7,967 nt of DNA from assembly GCA_021806845.1 (NCBI GenBank), contig JAKAPV010000135.1, positions 1 through 7,967 of the forward strand, given 5' to 3'. The translations under genes and the position numbers were made by a program. This DNA comes from Bacillota bacterium. GTDB taxonomy: Bacteria > Bacillota > Sulfobacillia > JAJZYS01 > JAJYTV01. Of this stretch, positions 1 to 6,599 are shown piece after piece. The number at the start of each line of letters is the position of its first letter. The stretch's first letter is position 1. The notes under the pieces are model-generated. The model was not told the DNA's origin, did no database searches, and worked only from the letters and a program-made list of their open reading frames with translations.

Positions 1-1
1 A

Positions 2-1489
2 TCTGTCCTGGCGATCGCCGGAGTGCTCTTCCTGGCGAGCCTCAGCCTTGTGCCGCGCATCGGCACGAACTTCCTGCCGAACAGCACGACGCCGACGGTC
101 AACGTCTCGCTCACCCTGCCGCTGGGCACGCCGCTCGCCACGACCGAGGCGGCGGCCTTGCGGGCCGAGGGTATCCTGCGGGCGCAGGCCGGCGCGCTGC
201 ACACCCAGACGGTGATCGGCAGCGGTGCGACCTTCAGCCCGATCGGCACGACGAACCAGGCGAGCTGCTTCGCCAAGGTCACCCCCGCCACGGACGTCCA
301 GTTGTTCATCACCCGCCTGCTCGCCCGCCTCAAGGCGCTTCACCTGCATGGAGCGACGTGGGCTGCATCCCCCGGCTCGAGCTTCGCCGGAGGGTCCGAG
401 GCAAATCAGATCCAGGTGCTGGTGCAGTCCGCAAACGCTGCGCGCCTGCGACAGGCGAGCCAGACGGTAACCTCGATCCTGCGGAGAACGCAGGGAGTAT
501 CGCAGGTCGAGAATGAGCTCTCCACCAGGGAGTCTCTGGTCAGCATCGCGGTCGACCCCGTAAAGGCCGCCGCGGCGGGTCTCACACCCGGTCAGATCAC
601 GGGGCAGCTCAGCCCGTACCTGACGAACGCCCAGATCGCGTCACTGAGCGCGTCCGGGTCGAACCTGCCCGTGTACCTGCGCGTCGGCGCAGGGCTGCCG
701 CAGGGGCTCGCCGCCGTGAAGGAGCTTCCCATCGCCACCCCGGCGGGCCCAACCCCCCTCTCCGATGTGGCGTCCGTGACGCTCGGGCAGACGCCGGCAA
801 GCATCACGCGCACCAACGGAAGCGACACCGCTACGGTGAATGCCGTTGTCACCAGCGCCAACGTCGGTGCGGTATCGCGGGCCATCGAGACGAAGATTGC
901 CGCCTCCCACCTGCCCCCTGGCGTCACCACCTCGATGGGTGGTGTGACCCAGATGCAGGGTCAGGCGTTCGGTCAGATGGGGGAGGCGATGGTGGCCGCG
1001 ATTTTCCTCGTCTATCTCGTGATGCTGCTCGCGTTCGGCGAGGGACGCTCGCCGTTCACGATCATGTTCTCCCTGCCGCTCGCCGTGATCGGGGCGCTGG
1101 GAGGGCTCTGGGTGTCCCAGAACCAATTGGGCATCCCCGCCCTGATCGGGATGCTGATGCTGATTGGCATCGTCGTGACGAACGCCATCGTCCTCGTGGA
1201 CCTCGTAGCGCAGAACAGGCGACGAGGGCTCCCCTTGCGGGACGCCCTCGTCGAGGCGGGCGCGGTGCGGCTGCGGCCGATCCTGATGACGGCGCTCGCC
1301 ACGGTCGGGGCGCTCCTCCCGCTCGCGTACGCGAGCGGCGGTGACCTGCTGATCTCGTCGTCGGTCGCTGTCGTGGTGATCGGCGGACTCCTGACCTCCA
1401 CGCTCCTGACGCTCGTCGTGGTGCCGGTCATGTACAGCCTCCTGCACAGCCGGGCAGACCGGCTCGCCGCATCTGCCGCGCTGCACTGA
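2..1489 (+). CDS. RND multidrug efflux transporter, C-terminal half (5' end outside window)
   Basis: This is an inner-membrane RND (AcrB/HAE1 superfamily) pump that would export hydrophobic compounds using the proton gradient. The frame is open from base 2, so the GTG at 23 is an internal valine. Counting from that codon, the start is the end of TM7 followed by GTNFLP, the usual entry to the second periplasmic porter domain (about 20-315). Five membrane helices follow: TM8 about 322-338, TM9 344-364, TM10 371-394 with the hallmark GIVVTNAIVLVD, TM11 420-436 after RLRPILMTA, and TM12 446-470. The visible part matches the second half of a roughly 1050-residue RND protein and ends normally. The GQ-MGEAM to PVMYSLL region looks closest to Gram-positive SwrC/YerP-type pumps (inference). 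No membrane-fusion or outer-membrane partner is visible. The substrate cannot be told. Confidence 0.93.
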   Translation, partial: SVLAIAGVLFLASLSLVPRIGTNFLPNSTTPTVNVSLTLPLGTPLATTEAAALRAEGILRAQAGALHTQTVIGSGATFSPIGTTNQASCFAKVTPATDVQLFITRLLARLKALHLHGATWAASPGSSFAGGSEANQIQVLVQSANAARLRQASQTVTSILRRTQGVSQVENELSTRESLVSIAVDPVKAAAAGLTPGQITGQLSPYLTNAQIASLSASGSNLPVYLRVGAGLPQGLAAVKELPIATPAGPTPLSDVASVTLGQTPASITRTNGSDTATVNAVVTSANVGAVSRAIETKIAASHLPPGVTTSMGGVTQMQGQAFGQMGEAMVAAIFLVYLVMLLAFGEGRSPFTIMFSLPLAVIGALGGLWVSQNQLGIPALIGMLMLIGIVVTNAIVLVDLVAQNRRRGLPLRDALVEAGAVRLRPILMTALATVGALLPLAYASGGDLLISSSVAVVVIGGLLTSTLLTLVVVPVMYSLLHSRADRLAASAALH

Positions 1490-1502
1490 AGAGGAAGCCG
1501 CG

Positions 1503-1535
1503 GGAGGCGCCGTCCCCGGTGGGGTCGGCGCCTCC
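1503..1535. terminator. Strong hairpin between convergent RND and panD genes
   Basis: A perfect 10-bp stem (GGAGGCGCCG at 1503-1512 with CGGCGCCTCC at 1526-1535) encloses a second CCCC/GGGG stem (1514-1517 with 1521-1524). It starts 14 bases after the RND stop and lies about 40 bases beyond the panD stop. It is therefore placed to end transcription from both sides. There is no T-run on either side, so this is a hairpin or Rho-assisted terminator by position, not a classic intrinsic one. A smaller palindrome, TTGCAG-A-CTGCAA, follows at 1540-1552. Confidence 0.6.
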
Positions 1536-1577
1536 TGCATTGCAGACTGCAAAATCTCCGCGGCGTGTTGCGCTCGG

Positions 1578-1922
1578 CTAGCGGATGAGGGTGCGCTGTG
1601 GGCGGTTTTCGTGGTCGACGTGCACGACGGTCGGGCGCACGGCCCTCGCCTCTTCCGCTGTGCAGCTTGCGTACGCCATGATGATGACGATGTCGTCCGG
1701 CTGCGCGAGCCGGGCGGCGGCGCCGTTCAGGCAAATGACGCCCGTATCTCCCTCGATCGCGTACGTCTCCAGCCGGTCGCCGGTGTTGACGTTCACGACC
1801 TGCACCTTCTCGAACGGCAGGATGCCGCTCTCTTGCAGGAGTTCATGCGAGATCGTGATGCTGCCTTCGTAGTGAAGATCGGCATCCGTCACCCTTGCGC
1901 GGTGGATCTTGCTGCGGAGCAT
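1578..1922 (-). CDS. panD: Aspartate 1-decarboxylase proenzyme
   Basis: PanD decarboxylates L-aspartate to beta-alanine, a precursor of pantothenate and CoA, in the cytoplasm. The 114-residue product shows the family signature. The processing site is YEGSIT, with cleavage between Gly20 and Ser21, and Ser21 becomes the pyruvoyl group. The active-site residues are Lys5 (SKIHR), RLETY (Arg50, Thr53, Tyr54) and Asn66 in CLNGAAARL. The ATG at 1920-1922 is chosen because the protein then begins where PanD normally does, with GGAAGTGA five bases upstream and a promoter 44 bases away. An ATG seven codons upstream has its purine run directly abutting it. The usual RGSG loop before VICLNG is about two residues shorter than in common PanD, and the N-terminus (MLRSK) is about four residues shorter. 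Neither panB nor panC is adjacent. The identification is firm. Confidence 0.96.
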   Translation of the reverse strand: MLRSKIHRARVTDADLHYEGSITISHELLQESGILPFEKVQVVNVNTGDRLETYAIEGDTGVICLNGAAARLAQPDDIVIIMAYASCTAEEARAVRPTVVHVDHENRPQRTLIR

Positions 1923-1965
1923 GGTCACTTCCACGTGTTTCATCTCCCATCGCACGCAAGGATGG

Positions 1966-1974
1966 AGTATACCA
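1966..1974 (-). promoter_or_regulatory. Extended -10 promoter for panD
   Basis: Read on the minus strand, this is TGGTATACT: a TG at 1973-1974, one base, then TATACT at 1966-1971. No good -35 hexamer lies 17 bases upstream (GTCTTC), which fits an extended -10 promoter. Transcription would begin near 1958-1960 and leave a leader of about 37 bases before the panD ATG. The promoter lies inside the longer open frame that extends upstream of panD, which is further reason to use the short start. Confidence 0.55.
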
Positions 1975-2108
1975 CTGCGCGGCGTGCGGAAGACGCGAGC
2001 ATCTCTAGACTTCCCTAGGCGCGGTGCGCGGCGCGCATCGCAAGTCCGCGGGTGCAGCCGTCGGATGCTGCGCGGGAGATGGGCGCGAGGTCTGGTCGCA
2101 TGCAAGTC

Positions 2109-2726
2109 TCAGGAGTGCGCGTCCTGCAGCGGCCGCGTGTAGGCGTACCAACCGTTTACGAGGATGTGGGCCAGGATCGGGGCAAGAATGGTTCCCGTCC
2201 AGACGTAGAGCCCCCCGGCCAGAATGCCGAACGCGAGGTCCGCGACGAGCTCCTGGCGGCTGCGCCGCAGTCCCCCCAGCCGGCCGGCTTCATGGGCAAG
2301 CAGGAACAGCACCGCCGTGTAGACGACGGAGAGGAAGGGTCCGAGCGCCGGCAGGGCGAGGGAGAACAGGATGCCGCGAAACAGGAGTTCCTCGTCGATC
2401 GGTGACAGGATCCCGATGGTCAGGAAGTCGCCGCGCAGGCCGGCAGGTCGGTATCCCTGCGGCGGCCGCGCGAGACCGCGCATGAAGCCAAAGGCGTACA
2501 CGAAAAGCGCAACGATGAGGAGGATCAACAGCCAAGGCGAATGCCATGGCTGGGCGTGCAGCCGGATCGGCAGCCGGATCGCCGCCAGGATGAGCCAGAA
2601 GGCGATCGCGATCAGCGCGGCGAAGCCCTCCCGCCCGAGCGGGCGCTGCGGCCTGATGAACGACGCGAGCAGCGTCGGCACCAGCAGCCAGAAGACGATC
2701 AGAAGGACCGAGTAGAGGACCAGCAC
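2109..2726 (-). CDS. CPBP-family (CAAX-like) intramembrane metalloprotease
   Basis: This is a 205-residue, very hydrophobic protein of the CPBP/Abi (CAAX protease, Rce1-like) family. These are membrane-embedded glutamate proteases linked to prenyl-protein processing in eukaryotes and to bacteriocin immunity or unknown roles in bacteria. The three conserved motifs are present in order: DEELLFRG (Glu112, Glu113, Arg117), FLLAHE (Phe141, His145) and HILVN (His187, Asn191). Membrane helices are apparent near 3-23, 35-53 and 63-83 and throughout the C-terminal half. The GTG at 2724-2726 is chosen because a perfect AAGGAGGT (2733-2740) sits six bases upstream and the protein then opens directly with a helix (LVLYSVLLIVFW). 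The frame continues upstream to 2837, but that part is polar, low-complexity and overlaps the divergent gene. The substrate is unknown. Confidence 0.9.
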   Translation of the reverse strand: MLVLYSVLLIVFWLLVPTLLASFIRPQRPLGREGFAALIAIAFWLILAAIRLPIRLHAQPWHSPWLLILLIVALFVYAFGFMRGLARPPQGYRPAGLRGDFLTIGILSPIDEELLFRGILFSLALPALGPFLSVVYTAVLFLLAHEAGRLGGLRRSRQELVADLAFGILAGGLYVWTGTILAPILAHILVNGWYAYTRPLQDAHS

Positions 2727-2732
2727 CTTGGT

Positions 2733-2740
2733 ACCTCCTT
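2733..2740 (-). promoter_or_regulatory. Ribosome binding site deciding the CPBP start
   Basis: The minus strand reads AAGGAGGT, an eight-base match to the anti-Shine-Dalgarno sequence, with ACCAAG between it and the GTG start. It fixes the start at 2726 rather than at 2837. Confidence 0.85.
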
Positions 2741-2786
2741 GGGACGATTCATCTTCGACGGCGGCTGCCGTGGCGCCTGCGGCCGG

Positions 2787-2792
2787 AGGAGG
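2787..2792 (+). promoter_or_regulatory. Ribosome binding site for the nitrilase gene
   Basis: AGGAGG lies inside the longer purine run GGAGGAGGGG. It is ten bases from GTG 2803 and one base from GTG 2794, which favours 2803, though GGAGGA at 2785-2790 could serve the earlier codon. No convincing -10/-35 pair was found in the 76-bp divergent spacer. Confidence 0.6.
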
Positions 2793-2802
2793 GGTGTTCA
2801 GC

Positions 2803-3672
2803 GTGCGCTTGGCACTGTGCCAAATGGACTTTATCAAAGGGGATGTCCGGGAGAACCGCCGCAGGACCGCGGAGTGGATAGAGCGAGCGGCGGGTGAAGG
2901 CGCACAGCTCGTACTGCTGCCTGAGCTCGCAACGACAGGCTACACGCTGGGAGAACGCTTTGCGGAACTTGCGGAAGAGGTCCCGGGCGAGACGAGTCGC
3001 CTCTGGGCTGAGCTCGCCGCGCGCCACGGCATCCACATCGTCGGCGGGATGGCGCGGACGGCGCCCTCGGGCCTTGTGTACAACTCCGCACTCTTGATCG
3101 GGCCGGAGGGGCTTCTCGGCGTCTACGACAAAGCGGTGCTGCCCCTCTACTTGCATTCAAACGCCCTGGGCGATGGAGCCAGCGAGGAGGCGGAGATCTT
3201 CAGGCGGGGCGACTCCCTCCCTGTCTTCGCCACATCGCTCGGGCGGATCGGCATCCTGATCTGCCAGGACGCCGTCTACGGAGAGTTTGTCCGTGCGCTC
3301 GCCTTGCAAGGCGCGGACCTCGTCGTGCAGGTCAGCAATTCCCCGCGCATCAAGACACAGCACGAGGACGACATCACGCCTCTTACGACCCGCGTCCACG
3401 CCTTCGACACCGGGACGGCGATCGCGTTCTGCAACCGCTGCGGCGAGGAGGAGTACACCTTCCGCGGCGAGCACGCCCGGTCGCGTTTCGATGTCGCATC
3501 CCACGTCTGCGACCCGGACGGAAACTTTGTCGCGCTGGCTGCAGAGGGCGGGAGAGAGGAACTGCTGCTGGCCGATCTTGACCTCTCCACTTCCCGCGGG
3601 GCGCGCTGGCGGTGGAAGTTCCACCGCGACTGGCGGCCGGACCTCCTGGGGCCGCTCGTACGCCTGCCCTAG
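2803..3672 (+). CDS. Nitrilase-superfamily (CN hydrolase) amidohydrolase
   Basis: This is a cytoplasmic C-N hydrolase that cleaves an amide, carbamoyl or nitrile group by a Glu-Lys-Cys mechanism. From the GTG at 2803 the protein has 289 residues, the usual single-domain size. The triad is visible: Glu41 in LLPELATTGY, Lys110 in YDKAVLP and Cys154 in ILICQDAVYGE. The opening MRLALCQMDF and a repeated-hydrophobic alpha-beta-beta-alpha pattern also fit. Two GTG starts are possible. GTG 2803 has AGGAGG (2787-2792) ten bases upstream and gives the family-typical N-terminus. GTG 2794 (three more residues) has GGAGGA only three bases away. The active-site context ICQD does not name a substrate. N-carbamoylputrescine amidase, beta-ureidopropionase, omega-amidase and other amidases all remain possible. 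It is divergent from the protease gene (76 bp between starts) and convergent with the ADP-ribosylglycohydrolase gene. Confidence 0.9.
   Translation: MRLALCQMDFIKGDVRENRRRTAEWIERAAGEGAQLVLLPELATTGYTLGERFAELAEEVPGETSRLWAELAARHGIHIVGGMARTAPSGLVYNSALLIGPEGLLGVYDKAVLPLYLHSNALGDGASEEAEIFRRGDSLPVFATSLGRIGILICQDAVYGEFVRALALQGADLVVQVSNSPRIKTQHEDDITPLTTRVHAFDTGTAIAFCNRCGEEEYTFRGEHARSRFDVASHVCDPDGNFVALAAEGGREELLLADLDLSTSRGARWRWKFHRDWRPDLLGPLVRLP
3669..3672. other. Shared CTAG stop of two convergent genes
   Basis: The tetramer CTAG supplies TAG on the plus strand (3670-3672, end of the nitrilase) and TAG on the minus strand (3671-3669, end of the ADP-ribosylglycohydrolase). The two coding regions therefore meet tail-to-tail with no spacer and no room for a terminator. 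Confidence 0.95.
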
Positions 3673-4601
3673 ACTGCCATCGACGCAACCAGCAGTCCGT
3701 CGGAGACCTCGTCGAAGTCGGCCCAGCGCCCCACCTGCTCGCAAAAAGTTTTCGGGATCTCCCGGATGCCGTAGTAGGCTCCCGCGAGCTGCCCGTAGAC
3801 GGCCCCCGTCGTATCGGCGTCGTCCCCGAGGTTGACGGCAAGGTAGAGGCCTCCGAGGAATGTCGCCCCATGATGGAACGCCCACAGCGCGGCCTCCAGC
3901 GACTCCACGACATAGCCGCTGCCCTTGATCTCCGCGGGCGGCCTGCGATGCTTGAACGAGCCATCCGCGATGCGTGCGACTCCTTCGCAGAGCGGCTCTT
4001 CGTCATACAGCCCCGGCACCGGGGAGAAGCGCGGAGAGAGCAGTTCTGCCTTTCGCCGTCCCTCGAGTGCGCCGACGACCAGCCCGCCGAGGTAGCGGCA
4101 GGCGTCGACCGCCTCACGAGCGGCGTGGGTGGTGCGCGAACTGTCCGCGCAGTGCGCGATGGCGGCTCTGGGATTGCGCCGGTAGTATAGCGGCACTGGG
4201 CAAAGGCGCATGATCGAGCCGTTGCCGGCAGTGCGCGGGTCTTCGCTGCCGCAGTAGGGGGCGCGCCCCACCTTGAAGCGCGCAAGTGCTTGGCGCACGG
4301 TCATGCCGATGTCGAAGCACCGTCCGGTGCTGGATCGATAGCCTTCGTCCTGCCAGCGCATATAGCGCTCCAGCTGGTCCACGGGATCGAAGCCGCCGCA
4401 TGCGAGCAGGCTGTCTGCAAGGCAGAGCGCCATCGACGCATCGTCGGTCCACTGACCCGCCCGCAGCGCATGCGGTCCGCCGCCGCGCAGATCGAAGATC
4501 GGGTGGTAGTCGGGGTAAACCCCGAACTCGATGCTGGCCCCCATGGCGTCCCCGACCGCAAGGCCGTACAGGGCACCGCGGTAGCGCGACTTCAGGTCCA
4601 T
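3669..4601 (-). CDS. ADP-ribosylglycohydrolase (DraG/ARH family)
   Basis: This family of cytoplasmic, dinuclear Mg-dependent hydrolases removes ADP-ribose from proteins or nucleic acids, or splits related ADP-ribosyl compounds. The 310-residue protein carries all family landmarks: GLAVGDAMGASIEF (13-26), the metal-binding WTDDASMAL (51-59, Thr52-Asp53-Asp54), GNGSIMRLCPVPL (126-138), SSRTTHAAREAV with His159, GYVVESLEAALWAF (229-242) and NLGDDADTTGAVYGQLAGA (257-275), whose aspartates bind the second metal face. The ATG at 4599-4601 is chosen because the domain begins at once and TAGGAGG is six bases upstream. An open frame to 4703 adds only an unlike, charged segment. The target cannot be told, and no ADP-ribosyltransferase is in view, so housekeeping removal of ADP-ribose or DarTG/DraT-like partner reversal are both open. 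Confidence 0.94.
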   Translation of the reverse strand: MDLKSRYRGALYGLAVGDAMGASIEFGVYPDYHPIFDLRGGGPHALRAGQWTDDASMALCLADSLLACGGFDPVDQLERYMRWQDEGYRSSTGRCFDIGMTVRQALARFKVGRAPYCGSEDPRTAGNGSIMRLCPVPLYYRRNPRAAIAHCADSSRTTHAAREAVDACRYLGGLVVGALEGRRKAELLSPRFSPVPGLYDEEPLCEGVARIADGSFKHRRPPAEIKGSGYVVESLEAALWAFHHGATFLGGLYLAVNLGDDADTTGAVYGQLAGAYYGIREIPKTFCEQVGRWADFDEVSDGLLVASMAV

Positions 4602-4607
4602 CCGGCC

Positions 4608-4649
4608 CCTCCTATCCCGGCGCTCTTCGACAGGTTCGGAGGAGCGCCG
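4608..4649 (-). promoter_or_regulatory. Leader hairpin next to the ADP-ribosylglycohydrolase ribosome site
   Basis: The strong site TAGGAGG lies near 4608-4614 (minus strand), six bases before the ATG. Just upstream, 4618-4628 and 4639-4649 form a stem. On the minus-strand RNA it is eight perfect pairs (CGGCGCTC with GAGCGCCG), then one mismatch and two more pairs. The upstream arm includes CTCCTCC, which could instead pair with the GGAGG of the ribosome site, so two exclusive folds can be drawn. Whether this is used is unknown. Confidence 0.35.
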
Positions 4650-4771
4650 TTCCTGCACCTGTCCCAACCAGTGTTCGCCATGACTGGTGCCTTGCGCCTG
4701 CACTGCCGAGAGTCTCCGCGTGATCGGGGGGATGTCCAGACCGTACCCTCATCGCGGAGGGGTGGTGCGTC

Positions 4772-5089
4772 GTGGGCAAGGGGCAGGGCAACGAGGTCCG
4801 TGTCTTCCGCCTCGGGCGCGCGAAGGAGCCGGAAGCGGTGGAACGTGTGCGCTGGGGATACGCTGTGTTCATTCCGGAGGAGTCGCTCGGCGATCTCGCT
4901 GCGCTGCTGGGGACGGATGAGCTTCCCCCGGGGGCCATCGCGGCGTTGCTCGCCGCGATGCCGGAGGGTGCCATCCAAGGCGTCGAAGCCGTACGCCGGG
5001 CGAGCCAGCAGGATCCTCAGCTGAGGCGCGCACTGCGCGACGCTCGTCAGGCGCTGCGCAAGGGATCGGGCGACAACGGCGCGAAGTGA
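4772..5089 (+). CDS. Unrecognised 105-residue soluble protein upstream of the nucleoside hydrolase
   Basis: I do not recognise this protein. It has no signal peptide or membrane segment. The N-terminal half (1-45) is mixed, with RWGYAVFIPEESLGDLAALLG suggesting a strand and a helix. The middle is alanine/leucine rich (GAIAALLAAMPEGAIQGVE), and the C-terminus (70-105) is a strongly charged helix (RRASQQDPQLRRALRDARQALRK) ending in a polar tail. The start is GTG 4772, with GGAGG (4756-4760) eleven bases upstream, slightly long; no other in-frame start is close by. Third-position GC is high, as in the neighbours. The stop is 33 bases before the nucleoside hydrolase start, so the two are probably co-transcribed. 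The gene is divergent from the ADP-ribosylglycohydrolase gene across 170 bp. It is likely real, and its role is unknown. Confidence 0.7.
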   Translation: MGKGQGNEVRVFRLGRAKEPEAVERVRWGYAVFIPEESLGDLAALLGTDELPPGAIAALLAAMPEGAIQGVEAVRRASQQDPQLRRALRDARQALRKGSGDNGAK

Positions 5090-5103
5090 ACGCCATCATC
5101 TCC

Positions 5104-5110
5104 AAAGGAG
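5104..5110 (+). promoter_or_regulatory. Ribosome binding site of the nucleoside hydrolase
   Basis: AAAGGAG lies in the 33-base gap after the 105-residue gene, 12 bases before the ATG at 5123. The spacing is long, but no in-frame start codon is nearer, and the protein's conserved DxDPGxDD motif begins seven residues after the ATG. Confidence 0.6.
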
Positions 5111-5122
5111 TCTTCTTTCGGC

Positions 5123-6043
5123 ATGCGGCACGTCATCCTGGACTGCGATCCCGGCATCGACGACGCGCTGGCCATCTTTACCCTGCTGGCCGAGCGCGAC
5201 GTCGAGATACTCGGTATGTGCGCGACCGTCGGCAACGTTCCCGTGGATACCGGCTACCACAACCTGCGCAACCTTGCGGCGCTCTGCGGACGGTCGGACA
5301 TACCGGTCTTCCGCGGAGCGCAGCTGCCGCTTGTGCGCCCGTACGCCTTTGATCCGCTGGTGCACGGCGAGGACGGCCTGGGCGGCGTTGCACTGCCCGA
5401 GAGCGATGTCCCGCACGAAGTCGAGCACGCCGCCGTGGCGACCTGCCGCCTCGTGCGCGAGGCTCCCGGCAATGTTACCTGGATCGCTACCGGCCCATTG
5501 ACCAACGTGGCGCTTGCATTGCGCCTGGACCCGACGATCGGCGAGAAGATCGACCGCCTAGTCGTGATGGGCGGCAGCACGGCACGCGGCAACGTGACGC
5601 CGGCAGCGGAATTCAACGTATGGGTCGACGCCGAGGCTTGGCGGGTGGCCCTCAGTTCGGGCATTCGGTTCACGATGGTGGGCCTGAACGTAACCCACCA
5701 GGTGGCCTGTACCCTCGAGGACTACGCGGAGATCAAGCGGATGCGGGGCAAGGTCGGGCAGGCGACGAACCGCATGCTCAGCTACTACGAGGCCGTCTAT
5801 CGGCGGGAAGGTTGGGGAGAGGCGAAGCTGCACGATGTCGTCGCGGTCTTGGAAGCGGTGCAGCCTGGCATCTGCGGGACGGTTCCATGCCGCGTCGATG
5901 TGGAAACCGCAAGCCCGCTCGGATATGGCCAGACGCTCGTCAACGATCGTGCCGCGCGTGAAGAGGCAAATTGTGACGTCGCCATGGCCGTGGACGCTGG
6001 TGCCGTTCGCCGGCGCATGCTTTCGGCGATCGCGAGTTTCTAA
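5123..6043 (+). CDS. Inosine/uridine-preferring nucleoside hydrolase family protein
   Basis: It hydrolyses the N-glycosidic bond of (usually ribo-)nucleosides to free base and ribose, using a tightly bound calcium, in the cytoplasm as part of nucleoside salvage. The 306-residue length is typical. The N-terminal fingerprint DCDPGIDDA (residues 7-15) holds the calcium aspartates Asp9, Asp13 and Asp14. ATVGN (Asn38), ATGPLTN (122-128), VMGGS with GNVTPAAEFNVWVD (Asn165 and the ribose-binding loop) and LHDVVAV (His237-Asp238) follow in the expected order. Purine or pyrimidine preference cannot be read with confidence, so no rih symbol is given. The gene follows the 105-residue gene in the same direction, and no U-tract terminator follows it. 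Confidence 0.95.
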   Translation: MRHVILDCDPGIDDALAIFTLLAERDVEILGMCATVGNVPVDTGYHNLRNLAALCGRSDIPVFRGAQLPLVRPYAFDPLVHGEDGLGGVALPESDVPHEVEHAAVATCRLVREAPGNVTWIATGPLTNVALALRLDPTIGEKIDRLVVMGGSTARGNVTPAAEFNVWVDAEAWRVALSSGIRFTMVGLNVTHQVACTLEDYAEIKRMRGKVGQATNRMLSYYEAVYRREGWGEAKLHDVVAVLEAVQPGICGTVPCRVDVETASPLGYGQTLVNDRAAREEANCDVAMAVDAGAVRRRMLSAIASF

Positions 6044-6235
6044 GCAGGTCTGCGGGACCGGCCCGCGCACCGCTCACAGCGTGTCAGCATGCCTGGACAC
6101 AAAGTGATACACATCGGCTTCACGCAGGCGTGGGCGGTGTCTCGATAAAATGAGAAAGATACAGGATGCTGCGGCGTGTGTTTGACTGACAGCAAAAACT
6201 GATACTTGCAAGGCGCGATTGGCGAACGGCTTCGC
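6044..6235. other. Intergenic region with small hairpins, no gene seen
   Basis: Between the nucleoside hydrolase stop and the tRNA promoter I see no credible coding frame. Two hairpins are visible. GCGGG/CCCGC is at 6052-6066. GTGTC/GACAC at 6081-6100 extends by AG/CT with one bulged G. A second GTGTC at 6137-6141 could pair with the same GACAC. Neither hairpin has a T-run. They may act as a weak end for the upstream operon. Confidence 0.4.
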
Positions 6236-6264
6236 TTGACAGCAGCCTACGTCGGGACTACACT
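6236..6264 (+). promoter_or_regulatory. Sigma-70 type promoter of the tRNA operon
   Basis: TTGACA (6236-6241) is separated by exactly 17 bases from TACACT (6259-6264). Initiation would fall near 6270-6272, about a dozen bases before the first tRNA. The perfect -35, ideal spacing and near-consensus -10 fit a strong stable-RNA promoter. Confidence 0.85.
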
Positions 6265-6282
6265 CTCTGTTGCGGATGAAAT

Positions 6283-6360
<78 letters not shown>

Positions 6361-6369
6361 GTTTAGTAC

Positions 6370-6446
6370 GGCGGCGTAGCTCAGTTGGTTAGAGCATACG
6401 GTTCATACCCGTAGTGTCGCTGGTTCGAGTCCAGCCGCCGCTACCA
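6370..6446 (+). tRNA. Elongator tRNA-Met (anticodon CAT)
   Basis: The 77-nt gene begins GGCGGCG, with the anticodon CAT at 6404-6406 in the loop TTCATAC on a TACGG/CCGTA stem and an encoded CCA. The anticodon arm and the G1-U72 pair resemble the Bacillus elongator tRNA-Met rather than tRNA-Ile2, whose loop is usually CTCATAA and whose modified C reads AUA. Only ten bases separate it from tRNA-fMet. Confidence 0.93.
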
Positions 6447-6456
6447 AAAAGCTTGT

Positions 6457-6532
<76 letters not shown>

Positions 6533-6556
6533 ATCCCTTTCGTAGAGCGTGTTTGC

Positions 6557-6599
6557 GGGCGCAGGCACCCGAGAAGTTGGGTCCTGCGTCCCCGTTTTT
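6557..6599 (+). terminator. Intrinsic terminator of the tRNA operon
   Basis: GGGCGCAGG (6557-6565) pairs with CCTGCGTCC (6583-6591) through nine pairs including one G-T. ACCC/GGGT continues the stem above one bulged C, with an eight-base loop. CCG and five Ts (6595-6599) follow. It lies 25 bases after tRNA-Lys. Confidence 0.85.

Noticed and set aside
641..1552. Long minus-strand open frame (303 codons) opposite the RND gene
   Set aside because: It is an antisense shadow in GC-rich DNA; its product is arginine/histidine/glutamate rich without domains, while the plus strand encodes a clear RND half.
1923..2105. N-terminal extension of panD up to an upstream ATG
   Set aside because: The added part is arginine/proline rich with no PanD similarity, lies across the likely panD promoter, and has no ribosome site.
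2727..2837. Longer start for the CPBP protease, and an upstream start (2728) for the nitrilase
   Set aside because: These would make the two divergent genes overlap head-to-head; each has a proper ribosome site for the shorter form, and the added residues are low-complexity.
3157..3885. Minus-strand 242-codon frame across the nitrilase and the end of the ADP-ribosylglycohydrolase
   Set aside because: It is antisense to the nitrilase and off-frame to the real minus-strand gene, with no recognisable domain.
4290..5024. Plus-strand 244-codon frame across the divergent spacer
   Set aside because: It covers the start of the ADP-ribosylglycohydrolase gene in antisense and the 105-residue gene in another frame; its composition is arginine/serine rich, typical of GC-shadow frames.
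6370..6446. tRNA-Ile2 (CAT anticodon, lysidine-modified) as identity of the second tRNA
   Set aside because: The TTCATAC loop, TACGG/CCGTA stem and G1-U72 pair resemble Bacillus elongator tRNA-Met rather than tRNA-Ile2.
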